Assembly (NCBI GenBank): GCA_945881865.1
Contig: CAMCVK010000001.1
Coordinates: forward strand, 248,001 to 312,000
DNA: 64,000 bases
Direction of reading: 5' to 3'
Source: Fimbriimonas ginsengisoli Gsoil 348
GTDB lineage: Bacteria; Armatimonadota; Fimbriimonadia; Fimbriimonadales; Fimbriimonadaceae
This document shows, piece after piece, positions 1 through 7,781 of this stretch. Within the stretch, counting starts at the first letter, position 1; every line of letters starts with the position of its first letter. The position numbers were made by a program, and so were the translations under genes. Below the pieces are notes generated by a model. The model did no database searches and was not told where the DNA came from. It worked only from the letters and a program-made list of their open reading frames with translations.

Positions 1-131
1 GCCGGTCTAACGCCGAGCTCAAGCAGAAGGGAGTTCGGGCCTACGAGAAGCTGCTGGCCATGCCGGACATCAGCCAAACGACGCGCAGCCTAGCCGAAGT
101 TCGCCTCAAGGCCCTCCGGGAAGCTGGATAG
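1..131 (+). CDS. C-terminal end of an unidentified protein (partial)
   Basis: An open frame enters from the left edge (first full codon at base 3) and stops at TAG 129-131, giving about 42 residues that end LAEVRLKALREAG. The fragment is charged and probably helical (KQKGVRAYEKLLAMPD), which could be the end of a TPR or other helical domain. Nothing diagnostic is visible and the family cannot be named. It reads toward the tandem hairpin repeats at 150-231. Confidence 0.5.
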   Translation, partial: RSNAELKQKGVRAYEKLLAMPDISQTTRSLAEVRLKALREAG

Positions 132-149
132 CTGGCGGGGCCCGAACAT

Positions 150-231
150 CCGGACATGTATAGAAAAGCGCCATTTTCTATACACGTTGGCCGGACCTGT
201 ATAGAAAACCGCCATTTTTGATACACGTTAT
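150..231. repeat. Two tandem 41-base repeats, each holding a palindrome
   Basis: Both units begin with CCGGAC (150 and 191), exactly 41 bases apart. Unit 1 contains a perfect 11-base inverted repeat, TGTATAGAAAA (157-167) and TTTTCTATACA (174-184), around the hexamer GCGCCA. Unit 2 has the same left arm (198-208), the core CCGCCA and an imperfect right arm (215-225, two changes). Each is followed by CGTT. The 41-base period is close to four helical turns, so two dimeric protein sites on one DNA face is a reasonable inference. They lie 16-90 bases before the acyltransferase start. There is no T-run as expected of an intrinsic terminator. Confidence 0.75.
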
Positions 232-246
232 TCGCCTTCCAACGCC

Positions 247-1113
247 GTGCCGGTTGCCCGGCGCGATTCTTACGTAGTACAGATTGTGGCGGACGAACTT
301 GAAGAGCTTTGCGTTCGCGATCTCCTTGCCGCGTTCAAGCTAACCGATAAGCCGGGCCCGTGGCCACACCTAGCCCGGATTCCCGCCCGGCGGTTCGCCG
401 CGAAGGTTCGACACTTTGACAACCTTGCCGGTCGAGATGGCCTGCGGGCCGCCGGACAATACATTTTGAACCTGTTCACGCGCGAGGTTCAGGCCGAAGG
501 CGTCGCCCATCTTCCCCGCACCGGCCCCCTCATCGTCGCCTCGAACCACCCTGGAATGACCGACGCCATGGCGCTCTGGACCAGCATTCCGCGCAACGAC
601 CTGAAGATCATCGCCGCCGACCGCGACCTGCTTCGTTGCCTGCCAAACATTCGACCCCACCTGATCCTCATGACCGCCGGCTCGATCAGCGCATTCCGCG
701 AGGCAAAGCGCCACCTGCTTGGCGGCGGCTGCCTCCTCACGTTTCCCGCCGGAAAGATCGAGCCTGACCCCACGGTTCGGGCGGGCGCGCAGGAGTCGCT
801 GCGCGATTGGTCATCCGGCACGGTGCTCCTGGCCCAGCGCGTGCCGGGCACGGTGCTGGTTCCGGCCTTCGTCCAGGGAGTCATCTCCCGCGAGGCCACC
901 CAACACCCTTTGCTGCGCTACCTGCAAGATGAAAAAGATCGCGATTGGGCGGCCGCAACGCTACAAATACTCCTCCCGAAGTACCGGAAGCTGAGGGTCT
1001 CGGTCAAGTATGGCCACCCGGTCCAGCCGTGCCATGAGAAGTTGATCGAGGCAACCGCTCGCCTCGTCCACCGCTCGGCGGGAGCGAATCGAAAGCGACC
1101 AAAAACACTTTGA
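247..1113 (+). CDS. PlsC-like glycerolipid acyltransferase
   Basis: 288 aa from a GTG start. The 1-acyl-glycerol-3-phosphate acyltransferase signature is present: NHPGMTD (an HX4D motif, catalytic His/Asp, about residue 98) and the substrate-binding block FPAGKIEPDP (about 168), which replaces the common FPEG. Family members transfer fatty acyl groups to lysophospholipid or related acceptors at the inner membrane. The first 75 residues are not obviously catalytic. No membrane span is evident, so peripheral association is likely. The start is uncertain because there is no good ribosome site. The tandem palindromes at 150-231 lie directly upstream. The acceptor lipid cannot be told from sequence. 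Confidence 0.85.
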   Translation: MPVARRDSYVVQIVADELEELCVRDLLAAFKLTDKPGPWPHLARIPARRFAAKVRHFDNLAGRDGLRAAGQYILNLFTREVQAEGVAHLPRTGPLIVASNHPGMTDAMALWTSIPRNDLKIIAADRDLLRCLPNIRPHLILMTAGSISAFREAKRHLLGGGCLLTFPAGKIEPDPTVRAGAQESLRDWSSGTVLLAQRVPGTVLVPAFVQGVISREATQHPLLRYLQDEKDRDWAAATLQILLPKYRKLRVSVKYGHPVQPCHEKLIEATARLVHRSAGANRKRPKTL

Positions 1114-1138
1114 CAATCTTGGTCGAGAGTGTTATCGT
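1110..1138 (+). promoter_or_regulatory. Sigma-70-type promoter, apparently leaderless
   Basis: TTGACA (1110-1115), 17-base spacer, TATCGT (1133-1138), then 6 bases to the GTG at 1145. The -35 overlaps the stop codon of the acyltransferase gene. Transcription would start at or beside the GTG, leaving no leader. Confidence 0.7.
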
Positions 1139-1144
1139 GGGGGT

Positions 1145-3649
1145 GTGAAACTTCGAGGCCCCAGTCTTCTTGCCAGTTTGTGCTTGCTACCGGGCATTTC
1201 GTTTGGGGCGTCGATCACCTACCTGACGCCAGGCGCTTCGCAGCCCACCGGACTCGGCGTTCCCAACGGGCCGCCACTCGGAACCACACCTTCTGGAGAG
1301 GCTTTCTACGCCGAAGCCAGCGGTTTGAGAGAGCTCTTCATTGCTCCCGGCATCTCCGTCGTACCGATCATCAGCCGGACGCACTCGAGCCTAAACTCGG
1401 CCAGAACAACGCTAGAGAAGGTCCGCTCGTTCTATGTTTCCGGAACCGGCGCTGACCGAGCCGTCCGGCCGTACCTCCTCCGTCCAGGTTCGGACGCGGT
1501 CAAACTTGCCACTCCCGGCAACGCTCCGGCGGTGCCAACTGGGGTCGCCCTCGACGCCGAAGTGGCTACTGGAACCTCGACTTCCGACCTTATTCGGGCG
1601 TTCTTCTGGGAGCGCGGCAGTCTTCGCACCGTCGCCCCGCCATCTGGAACGCTTGGCGCCCGATTCCTGGGAATCAACCCGCAAGGAACGAGATTCGTCG
1701 GGTCCGTTCGGGCCGAATCCGCCACCGAAGCCGCAATCTACGAGCGCGGTGAATGGACGCGAGTGAAGCCGCTGGTCGGCCTAAGCGCGATGGCGTTTAA
1801 CCTGGCGGCACCCGACGGGTCCGTTGCGGGATTTGCGTACCGACCCGGACCGAATGGGATTCCCCTAAACCCGGTGGCGGTTCGTTACCTTCGGGGCGAG
1901 CTGAAGTCGCTCGGACGGGTTTCCGTTGAGCGGTCCTTCACGATTCCGCGCGGAGTTTCGGCGGACGGCGAGGTCATCGTGGGTCAGTACTTTGGCGGTT
2001 CACCGTCCGATGGGCGCGCTTTCATTTGGCAAGCTGGAATCGGCATCCGCGATCTTCGAGAAGTTGCGAGAGAGCAGGGCCTTGCCAGCGAGCTAGAAGG
2101 CGTGCAACTGGTAGACGCGGTCGGCATTAGCGATAACCGAAAATGGATCTACGTTGCCGCCCGAAAGGCAGATGGATCGGTCCGCCCCGCGCTTCTTGAA
2201 CTGAAGCTTGGCCGACAGCCACAACTTGAATCGGTCGAAATTGAACCCAAGGAAACTCCGAGCGGTAGCGCGGTTGAGGTGACCGTGCGACTGGATCGGG
2301 AGCCAGAAAAACCGTTCGAGCTTCCGGTTAGGGTTACTCCGGGCAGCCAAAACTTGGAGGTTCTTCGAATCGTCGCCGGACAACGGACTCAGCGATTTGA
2401 ATGGCGAACCGGCGGACCGGCCGAGACGTTTGCCGGCCTCACGGCGACTCATCGCGGCGTCGCGCGCTCCGCATACGTACGGCTCACCCGGCCGGTCCCG
2501 GCCCAGGTTACTTTCTCGGCAAATCCGATCGCGGGCGGGGTGCCGCTAACCGGCGAGGTCCGGCTGCGTGGAACCGCGCCAACCGGCGGTCTGGTGGTGA
2601 AGCTGGAATCGAACAACGATTTGGCGACCGTTCCCGCCACCGTGAGGATTGCGGCCGGTCTAAGCCATACCACGTTTCGCATCCAGACCCGGCAGCCACT
2701 CGAAGACACCGAGGCGGAGATTTCTGCCCGGGCGAACGAGATTGTAGCAAAGGGCTCGCTGCGGATCATGCATAACCGGATCAAGACGCTCTTCTTGACC
2801 AGCGGCCTGAAGCAAGACGGCACTCCAATGGATACGTGGGACCAAGTCACGGCCGGGTTCGGGGGCTATGTCTACGTCAAATTAATGGAGCCAGCCCGCG
2901 TCACCGAGACCGTCAAGCTCGGCGGCGAGAACTTCGAGCTCCTCGGCGCTTCGCCAACCATCACAATTGACAAAGGACAGACTTACGGAATCACTCCGTT
3001 CACCGCGAAAGAGGTCTTCGTCGAGCCGAAACTGATCGACCTCCGGGCAACGCGATTTGGCGAAGTCCACCGGAAGGTGATCACGAATTTTCCGATAAAG
3101 ATCAACTACATCACCGTATCTAACACGATCAGTGATGCGGGCTGGGTGGACTACGCAATCGTGTACCTAAATGCGAGGGCTACCCGGGACACGAAGGTCA
3201 CGATCAGTTCGGACTCTCCCCTCATTACCGGTCCGAAGACGGTGACCATTCCTAAGGGCGAGTTCTCGCATCGATTCAACCTCAGCGTCCTACCGGTCAA
3301 CGAAAACACATACATTTCTCTCTTCGCCACGTTTGGCGGGGCGACGGTCGGGGCAAATGTTCTTCTGGAACCGCCGATTCCATTCAAGTTGAAAGGGCCG
3401 GAAAACATTGTCGGCGGGAGGAGTTTTGAGCTGACCATTACACTCACCGGGCCGGCACCGGTAGACGGCTTTAAGGCAATGCTGGATGTGGAAGGCGCGA
3501 CCGAGGCACTTGAACCCCTACCAGACTTTGTTTTCAACAAAGGTGAGAGAGCGCGTAAGTTCACGGTTCGAACCCGGACCGTTAGCGAGGCCAAATTGGT
3601 GACTTTTCTCACGATTCTCCAATCGCTGAAATTACGGATCACGCCTTGA
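1145..3649 (+). CDS. Large secreted protein with HAF-like repeats and Ig-like segments
   Basis: 834 aa from GTG. Residues 1-22 form a signal peptide (hydrophobic LLASLCLLPGISFGA). Roughly residues 60-350 contain motifs typical of extracellular HAF-type repeats (GVSADGEVIVGQYF, then RAFIWQAGIGIRDLRE). The remainder is beta-rich, with repeated segments that look like Ig/Calx-beta-type modules (VEIEPKETPSGSAVEVTVRL, ANPIAGGVPLTGEVRLRG, ENIVGGRSFELTITLTG). There is no C-terminal sorting tag or transmembrane helix. It is probably exported, and its role is unknown (surface or adhesive structure is a guess). A canonical promoter sits 6 bases before the start. Confidence 0.7.
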   Translation: MKLRGPSLLASLCLLPGISFGASITYLTPGASQPTGLGVPNGPPLGTTPSGEAFYAEASGLRELFIAPGISVVPIISRTHSSLNSARTTLEKVRSFYVSGTGADRAVRPYLLRPGSDAVKLATPGNAPAVPTGVALDAEVATGTSTSDLIRAFFWERGSLRTVAPPSGTLGARFLGINPQGTRFVGSVRAESATEAAIYERGEWTRVKPLVGLSAMAFNLAAPDGSVAGFAYRPGPNGIPLNPVAVRYLRGELKSLGRVSVERSFTIPRGVSADGEVIVGQYFGGSPSDGRAFIWQAGIGIRDLREVAREQGLASELEGVQLVDAVGISDNRKWIYVAARKADGSVRPALLELKLGRQPQLESVEIEPKETPSGSAVEVTVRLDREPEKPFELPVRVTPGSQNLEVLRIVAGQRTQRFEWRTGGPAETFAGLTATHRGVARSAYVRLTRPVPAQVTFSANPIAGGVPLTGEVRLRGTAPTGGLVVKLESNNDLATVPATVRIAAGLSHTTFRIQTRQPLEDTEAEISARANEIVAKGSLRIMHNRIKTLFLTSGLKQDGTPMDTWDQVTAGFGGYVYVKLMEPARVTETVKLGGENFELLGASPTITIDKGQTYGITPFTAKEVFVEPKLIDLRATRFGEVHRKVITNFPIKINYITVSNTISDAGWVDYAIVYLNARATRDTKVTISSDSPLITGPKTVTIPKGEFSHRFNLSVLPVNENTYISLFATFGGATVGANVLLEPPIPFKLKGPENIVGGRSFELTITLTGPAPVDGFKAMLDVEGATEALEPLPDFVFNKGERARKFTVRTRTVSEAKLVTFLTILQSLKLRITP

Positions 3650-3687
3650 CGGCAGACACTCAGCTTCGCTAGGACCGTCGGAATTCT

Positions 3688-4338
3688 ATGCTGCTGGGAA
3701 TCGCATTCGTCGTGCTGACCGGGGTCGGGCAGGAGAACAAAGCAAGCCAGGCTAGTCGGCCGGAGGCGACCTATCGCGAATATTGGATGATGCTGACCCA
3801 GCCCAACGGCGAGATGCAAACCAGCTATCGCCGAATGGAGCTGACCAAAGGCAAGGATCAGGTCATCCGCTACGAGCATTTCGGTCGCTCGGTCGTGATG
3901 GAACGATCTGGTCCGAACCTGCGGTTTTGGTTTCCGGCAACGAAGGAGCTCTTGGTAGCACCGAAAACCTTCGACGCCGAGGTCAGCCGAATGCCGAAAC
4001 AGGCTTGGTTTGATGCCGAAGCGAAGTTCGAGCAGAACGTCCGCGGGCCGATCATCGTCGAGCACACCGCGTTCGCCGACGGCGCAACCCTGCAGGTCGA
4101 TTATGTTTTGCCGCAATTGGGGACGTCGGTCCTCGTTCAGCGGGCGAGCTGGAAGCGGCCGGACGGCTCGGGCGGTTGGTTCCAAAACGTTGCTTCTGGC
4201 GCGGCGAGTGAGCTTGCGCCGTTCGAGATTCCCCGTTCGGCGAAAGCCAAGCGGGCAACCACCGGCGAGATCGTGGCGCGGCTCAGATACTTTTGGCCGA
4301 TTATCTTCCCGCCCGGCCCAAAACCCGGTAGAGGATGA
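3688..4338 (+). CDS. Secreted protein of unknown function
   Basis: 216 aa with a short hydrophobic N-terminus (MLLGIAFVVLTGVG) that may be a signal peptide. It then carries Trp/Tyr-rich segments such as YREYWMMLTQPNGEMQTSYR and ends in Pro-rich FPPGPKPGRG. No family is recognised. It lies 38 bases after the large secreted protein, on the same strand, and may be cotranscribed with it. Codon use matches the neighbours. Confidence 0.6.
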   Translation: MLLGIAFVVLTGVGQENKASQASRPEATYREYWMMLTQPNGEMQTSYRRMELTKGKDQVIRYEHFGRSVVMERSGPNLRFWFPATKELLVAPKTFDAEVSRMPKQAWFDAEAKFEQNVRGPIIVEHTAFADGATLQVDYVLPQLGTSVLVQRASWKRPDGSGGWFQNVASGAASELAPFEIPRSAKAKRATTGEIVARLRYFWPIIFPPGPKPGRG

Positions 4339-4372
4339 GGAAGGCTCCCGCCATGAGCGAAAGGGAATAAAG

Positions 4373-4448
4373 TGGCTGCCGCAATAGGACTCGAACCTAT
4401 GACCCGCTGATTAACAGTCAGCTGCTCTGCCAACTGAGCTATGCGGCA
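4373..4448 (-). tRNA. tRNA-Asn (GTT), CCA encoded
   Basis: Read on the minus strand, a 7-pair acceptor stem (TGCCGCA with TGCGGCA) closes a full cloverleaf. The anticodon loop is CTGTTAA (anticodon GTT), the T arm contains GGTTCGAGTCC, and the discriminator base is G, as expected for Asn. The 3' CCA is encoded (4373-4375). The body is 4376-4448. It lies 45 bases downstream of the cobalamin-binding regulator on the same strand. Confidence 0.96.
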
Positions 4449-4492
4449 CCGACCCTTAAAAGTTACCCGATGCCGCAGCGAAAATTGTAGCC

Positions 4493-5458
4493 CTAGTTCC
4501 CCGTCACAAAATCTGCCCGGTCTGTCTCTGGTACCGAACTCGTCGATTCCAACATCGGCAGGATCTCATGGGCGAACGACCGGAGGTCGAGCGCGATGAA
4601 ATCGGCCCCCGCTTCCAGGAACGGATGCGGAAAGTGCGCGGCCTGCGAGCCCCCGACGCCAATCTTGAACGCGGCCTTTTTCGATCGCAGCTCGGAAAGC
4701 CGATGAAGCAGCTGCACGGTCGTCTCCATGCCTTCTTCAGCGCCGCAACTCACCAAAACGACATCCGGTTGGTTCGATTGCACGGTGGAAACAAAGCTTC
4801 GGATAGGGACGTTCGGCCCCAGAAACAGCGTTTTCCAGCCCTGCAATCTCAGAAAGTCGGAGATCATGCGCAAGCCAATGACGTGGTAGCTGTTCGGCGC
4901 GCAACCCAGAAGGGCGGTTCGGCCGTGTCGCCGGCGAGGACCGGTGATCTGCGCGGTGCGCGCCATCATGCGTTCGGTAATGGCGGTCGCCATGTGCTCC
5001 TGCGCTTCATCGATGGCGTCGACTTTCCACCAAGCGCCGATCATCGCCATGGCGGGCGCCAAAATCTCTTGGTAGATGTCGATGAGCGGCGCGTTGGCGC
5101 GAAAGGCCCGATCCATCAAGTCGCTACAGGCCTGCTCGTCGCCGGTGATGGCGGCTTTCGCATATTCCCGGCTCATTTCTTCAAAGTCGATGCTGGCTTC
5201 TCGGTAAACCGCGACGTTGAACACGGAGTTCACCACGGCTTCCACCTCCGGCGAGGCGAGGGAATAAAACATTTGCCGCCCCACCCGCGACGCTTTGACG
5301 ATGCCGCGCGCACGCATTCGTGCCAAGTGATTGCTCACGTTGGGTTGCTTTAGTTTCGTGGAGTCGCAGATTTGGCTGACGTTCTTGTGGCCAGAGCGCA
5401 ATTCGGCGAGAATCTGTCGGCGAGAAGTGTCGCCCAGTTCTTCATAGATATTCATCAT
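4493..5458 (-). CDS. ArsR-type regulator fused to a cobalamin-binding (CarH-like) sensory domain
   Basis: 321 aa. Residues 1-85 form an ArsR-type winged helix (GDTSRRQILAELR, then LKQPNVSNHLARMRARGIV). Residues about 95-175 form the helical cap domain with the W-x9-EH motif (W144, E154, H155) that in CarH/LitR photoreceptors contacts adenosylcobalamin. Residues 178-315 are the Rossmann B12 domain with SYHVIG; H192 is the expected lower Co ligand, at nearly the same spacing from EH as in CarH. The Asp of the usual DxHxxG is Ser here. CarH proteins use a MerR DNA-binding head, so the ArsR head is unusual. Start ATG 5458 has GGGGAG upstream and a TATTAT box. It is divergent from an acyl-CoA dehydrogenase, a likely target. 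Light or B12 sensing is inference. Confidence 0.85.
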   Translation of the reverse strand: MMNIYEELGDTSRRQILAELRSGHKNVSQICDSTKLKQPNVSNHLARMRARGIVKASRVGRQMFYSLASPEVEAVVNSVFNVAVYREASIDFEEMSREYAKAAITGDEQACSDLMDRAFRANAPLIDIYQEILAPAMAMIGAWWKVDAIDEAQEHMATAITERMMARTAQITGPRRRHGRTALLGCAPNSYHVIGLRMISDFLRLQGWKTLFLGPNVPIRSFVSTVQSNQPDVVLVSCGAEEGMETTVQLLHRLSELRSKKAAFKIGVGGSQAAHFPHPFLEAGADFIALDLRSFAHEILPMLESTSSVPETDRADFVTGN

Positions 5459-5467
5459 TCGTTGGCT

Positions 5468-5481
5468 CTCCCCATATAATA
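5468..5481 (-). promoter_or_regulatory. Ribosome site and -10 box of the ArsR-B12 regulator
   Basis: On the minus strand TATTAT (5481-5476) is followed directly by GGGGAGAG (5473-5468) and then the ATG at 5458. This gene therefore has a short leader with a real Shine-Dalgarno, unlike the many leaderless genes nearby. Confidence 0.45.
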
Positions 5482-5589
5482 CGCGACAGTGATGTGTTAG
5501 TTGTCAGACCTGTCCGCCGTGGACGAAATAACCCGACAAAGAGGGATGCGAGACGGACGAGTAAAATTGGCAGTATCCAACGGAGAACC

Positions 5590-6717
5590 ATGCCACACGA
5601 TTTGTTTGCGATCCCGCAGCCCGAACTCGAATTCCTCGCCGCCGTTCAAAACTTTTCGGACACCGAGGTTTTGCCCCAGACCCGTGCGTGGGAGGAGGCG
5701 ACGGCCTTTCCTGACGAAATTTGGCCCCGAATGGGCGAGCTTGGCCTACTCTCGATGACGTTGCCCCCGGCCGGTGGCGGCACCGGACTTTCCTGCCGCA
5801 CGTACTGCGAGGCGGTTCGAATTCTCGCCCACGGTGACCCAGCATTGGCCATGAACATTGCTGCGGTGAACGCGCTCGTCGTCGCCCATATCGCCGCATT
5901 TGGAACGCCAGAGCAGAAGGAGAAGTACCTTGCCGGAGCCGCTGCCGGAACCATCAAGCTGGCCTGGGGACTTACCGAGCCGGACGCTGGTTCCGACGCT
6001 CGACGCGTGAAAACAGTGGCTGAGCCGATCGAAGATCGGCCGGGCTACTACCAACTCAACGGCCGCAAGATGTTCATTACGAACGGAGGCAAGGCCGACC
6101 TCATCATCATCATCGCCCGAACCGGTGAAAAGGAGCTCAGCGCGTTCCTGCTAGAGACTGACCAGCCGGGCTTCACGCTGGAGAAGCGAATCCACACCGT
6201 CGGCGTAAGCGCGTCAAACACGGTTCAGTTCGCGCTGAACAATGCCATCGGCTGGCACACGCCGTGCACCTTCGAGCAAGCAACTGGCTTGCTCTATCGG
6301 GGCCGACTCGGTATCGCGGCGATGGCTTTGGGAATCGCCGAGAAGGCGCATGCCCTTGCCATCGAGTACAGCAAGCAGCGCGAGCAGTTCAATCGCCGAC
6401 TTTGCGACATGCAGAGCGTGCAGAACATGCTGGCCGATAGCGAGATGGAGATTGCCGCCGGACGGCTCCTCCTGGCCCAGGGCGCGGCGCTGTTCGACGC
6501 CGGAGAATCCATCGTCCTCGCTTCGTCGATGGCGAAACTCTACACCAGCGAAACGGCAAACCGGGTCACGAACCGGGCATTGCAGATTCACGGTGGTCGC
6601 GGAATGACGCGCGAATTCCTGGTTGAGAAGCTGTGGCGCGACGCCAAGCTAACTGAGATTGGCGAAGGCTGTAGCGAGATCCAAAGAATGGTCATCGCCA
6701 AGCAAATTACGCGCTAA
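5590..6717 (+). CDS. Acyl-CoA dehydrogenase
   Basis: 375 aa, the usual length. It is a flavoenzyme for alpha-beta oxidation of acyl-CoA thioesters. Visible family features are the FAD/substrate block AWGLTEPDAGSD (about 118-129), the central beta domain with YQLNGRKMFITNGGKAD, and the C-terminal helical domain with YSKQREQFNRRL and ALQIHGGRGMTREFLVEKLWRDAKL. The likely general base is E in the C-terminal EIGEGCSEIQ segment. ATG 5590 is preferred over upstream in-frame codons because GGAG lies 5 bases before it and MPHDLF fits family starts. It faces the ArsR-B12 regulator across 131 bases, so control by that regulator is plausible. Chain-length specificity is unknown. Confidence 0.9.
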   Translation: MPHDLFAIPQPELEFLAAVQNFSDTEVLPQTRAWEEATAFPDEIWPRMGELGLLSMTLPPAGGGTGLSCRTYCEAVRILAHGDPALAMNIAAVNALVVAHIAAFGTPEQKEKYLAGAAAGTIKLAWGLTEPDAGSDARRVKTVAEPIEDRPGYYQLNGRKMFITNGGKADLIIIIARTGEKELSAFLLETDQPGFTLEKRIHTVGVSASNTVQFALNNAIGWHTPCTFEQATGLLYRGRLGIAAMALGIAEKAHALAIEYSKQREQFNRRLCDMQSVQNMLADSEMEIAAGRLLLAQGAALFDAGESIVLASSMAKLYTSETANRVTNRALQIHGGRGMTREFLVEKLWRDAKLTEIGEGCSEIQRMVIAKQITR

Positions 6718-6758
6718 TTCGGTGATTTAGAGGGGAGTCGCGGCGTAACATATGGCGT

Positions 6759-7757
6759 ATGCTGACTTCCCTCCTCTTGGCCGGGACTTTGTTCCCTGGT
6801 TTCGTTAACGCTGCCGAGGGCGTCACGCTCACCCGGGTTTTTGCGGCGGGCGAAAAATCCGCATACGCCGTTCGCGCCAGCATGACGTTCGAGCGTCGCG
6901 AAGGTTTGCTGCAAACGTTCCTGCCAGAAGACCTCAATCTCAGCTATGACTTCACGACCGAAGTGAAGACGATGAAGCCCGACGGCGTGGTGGATCTGAT
7001 CTACCGGCGACCGACGATGACCGAAGTTGTTGGCGACGGCGACGAACCGCAGCGCTCGGTGATCAAGGTCGACAATGCCTTCCTGCTCACGATTTCCCCC
7101 ATCAACGAAATTCTTGCCCTGAAGGAGATCCCGAAGCCGGCCAAAAAGAAGCCGCCCGTAAAGAAGGGCAGGCCGGGCACGCTGAAACTTCTGCGCCTCC
7201 AGGAAGAGGGACAAGACGGTCTGCTCGGCCCATTCGGACCGTTCATTGGCGAGGTTCACCGGCTTGCGGTTTTCATCGGGCCGGTCGACAGCGCGCTCGA
7301 TTTCAACCCGAAGTTTCCGTTTGAAGCGGTGAAGCCCGGCGACACTTGGAAGCGCACGGTGAGCTTCCAGCCGCAGAGCCTGAAGGGCAAGAGCAAGCAA
7401 GCCGTGCAGCGCCTCGACTACGTTTATGAGTTTCAGGGCGACAAGACCGTGAATGGCAAGGTTTTCCGCCGAATTCAGGCGCGCTTGAAGCTGGATACCG
7501 ACCTCGCGACCTACTACCACCAGATGACGGAGTCCAGTTCGGATGAATCGGGGCTGAAGTCGTTCCCGCTTACTTTGACGGCCACGATCGACTTCGACCT
7601 GGACCCGAAAACCGGCAAAACCGTCTGGGCGAACGCGACGAGCGAAGGCGGATTCAAGATTTTCACCACACGGGACGACGAGAATCCACTCGCCGAGGAG
7701 CGGTTTAAGGGCACGACCGTGATGAAGCCGATCGCCTTCCCGGCGAAGCCGAAGTAG
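6759..7757 (+). CDS. Secreted protein of unknown function
   Basis: 332 aa with a signal peptide (MLTSLLLAGTLFPGFVNA, cleavage likely after residue 18). The mature part is beta-rich, has a Lys/Pro-rich linker (KPAKKKPPVKKGRPG, about 130-145) and a conserved-looking VKPGDTWKRTVSF. No catalytic motif is recognised; it recalls bacterial surface or periplasmic proteins of the DUF6263 type, but that is only a resemblance. TAACAT lies 7 bases before the ATG. The gene is followed 24 bases later by the glycosyltransferase gene and may be cotranscribed. Confidence 0.65.
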   Translation: MLTSLLLAGTLFPGFVNAAEGVTLTRVFAAGEKSAYAVRASMTFERREGLLQTFLPEDLNLSYDFTTEVKTMKPDGVVDLIYRRPTMTEVVGDGDEPQRSVIKVDNAFLLTISPINEILALKEIPKPAKKKPPVKKGRPGTLKLLRLQEEGQDGLLGPFGPFIGEVHRLAVFIGPVDSALDFNPKFPFEAVKPGDTWKRTVSFQPQSLKGKSKQAVQRLDYVYEFQGDKTVNGKVFRRIQARLKLDTDLATYYHQMTESSSDESGLKSFPLTLTATIDFDLDPKTGKTVWANATSEGGFKIFTTRDDENPLAEERFKGTTVMKPIAFPAKPK

Positions 7758-7781
7758 CCGCGAATGTAAACTCCAGATTGC

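Noticed and set aside
157-225. Tandem palindromes considered as terminators
   Set aside because: Stems are AT-rich, duplicated at a fixed 41-base period and not followed by a T-run.
3151-4185. 344-codon minus-strand frame
   Set aside because: Antisense to two secreted-protein genes; low-complexity Arg/Leu-rich translation without any motif.
5459-5589. Cobalamin riboswitch before the ArsR-B12 regulator or acyl-CoA dehydrogenase
   Set aside because: Gap is only 131 bases, and no B12-box-like sequence was seen.
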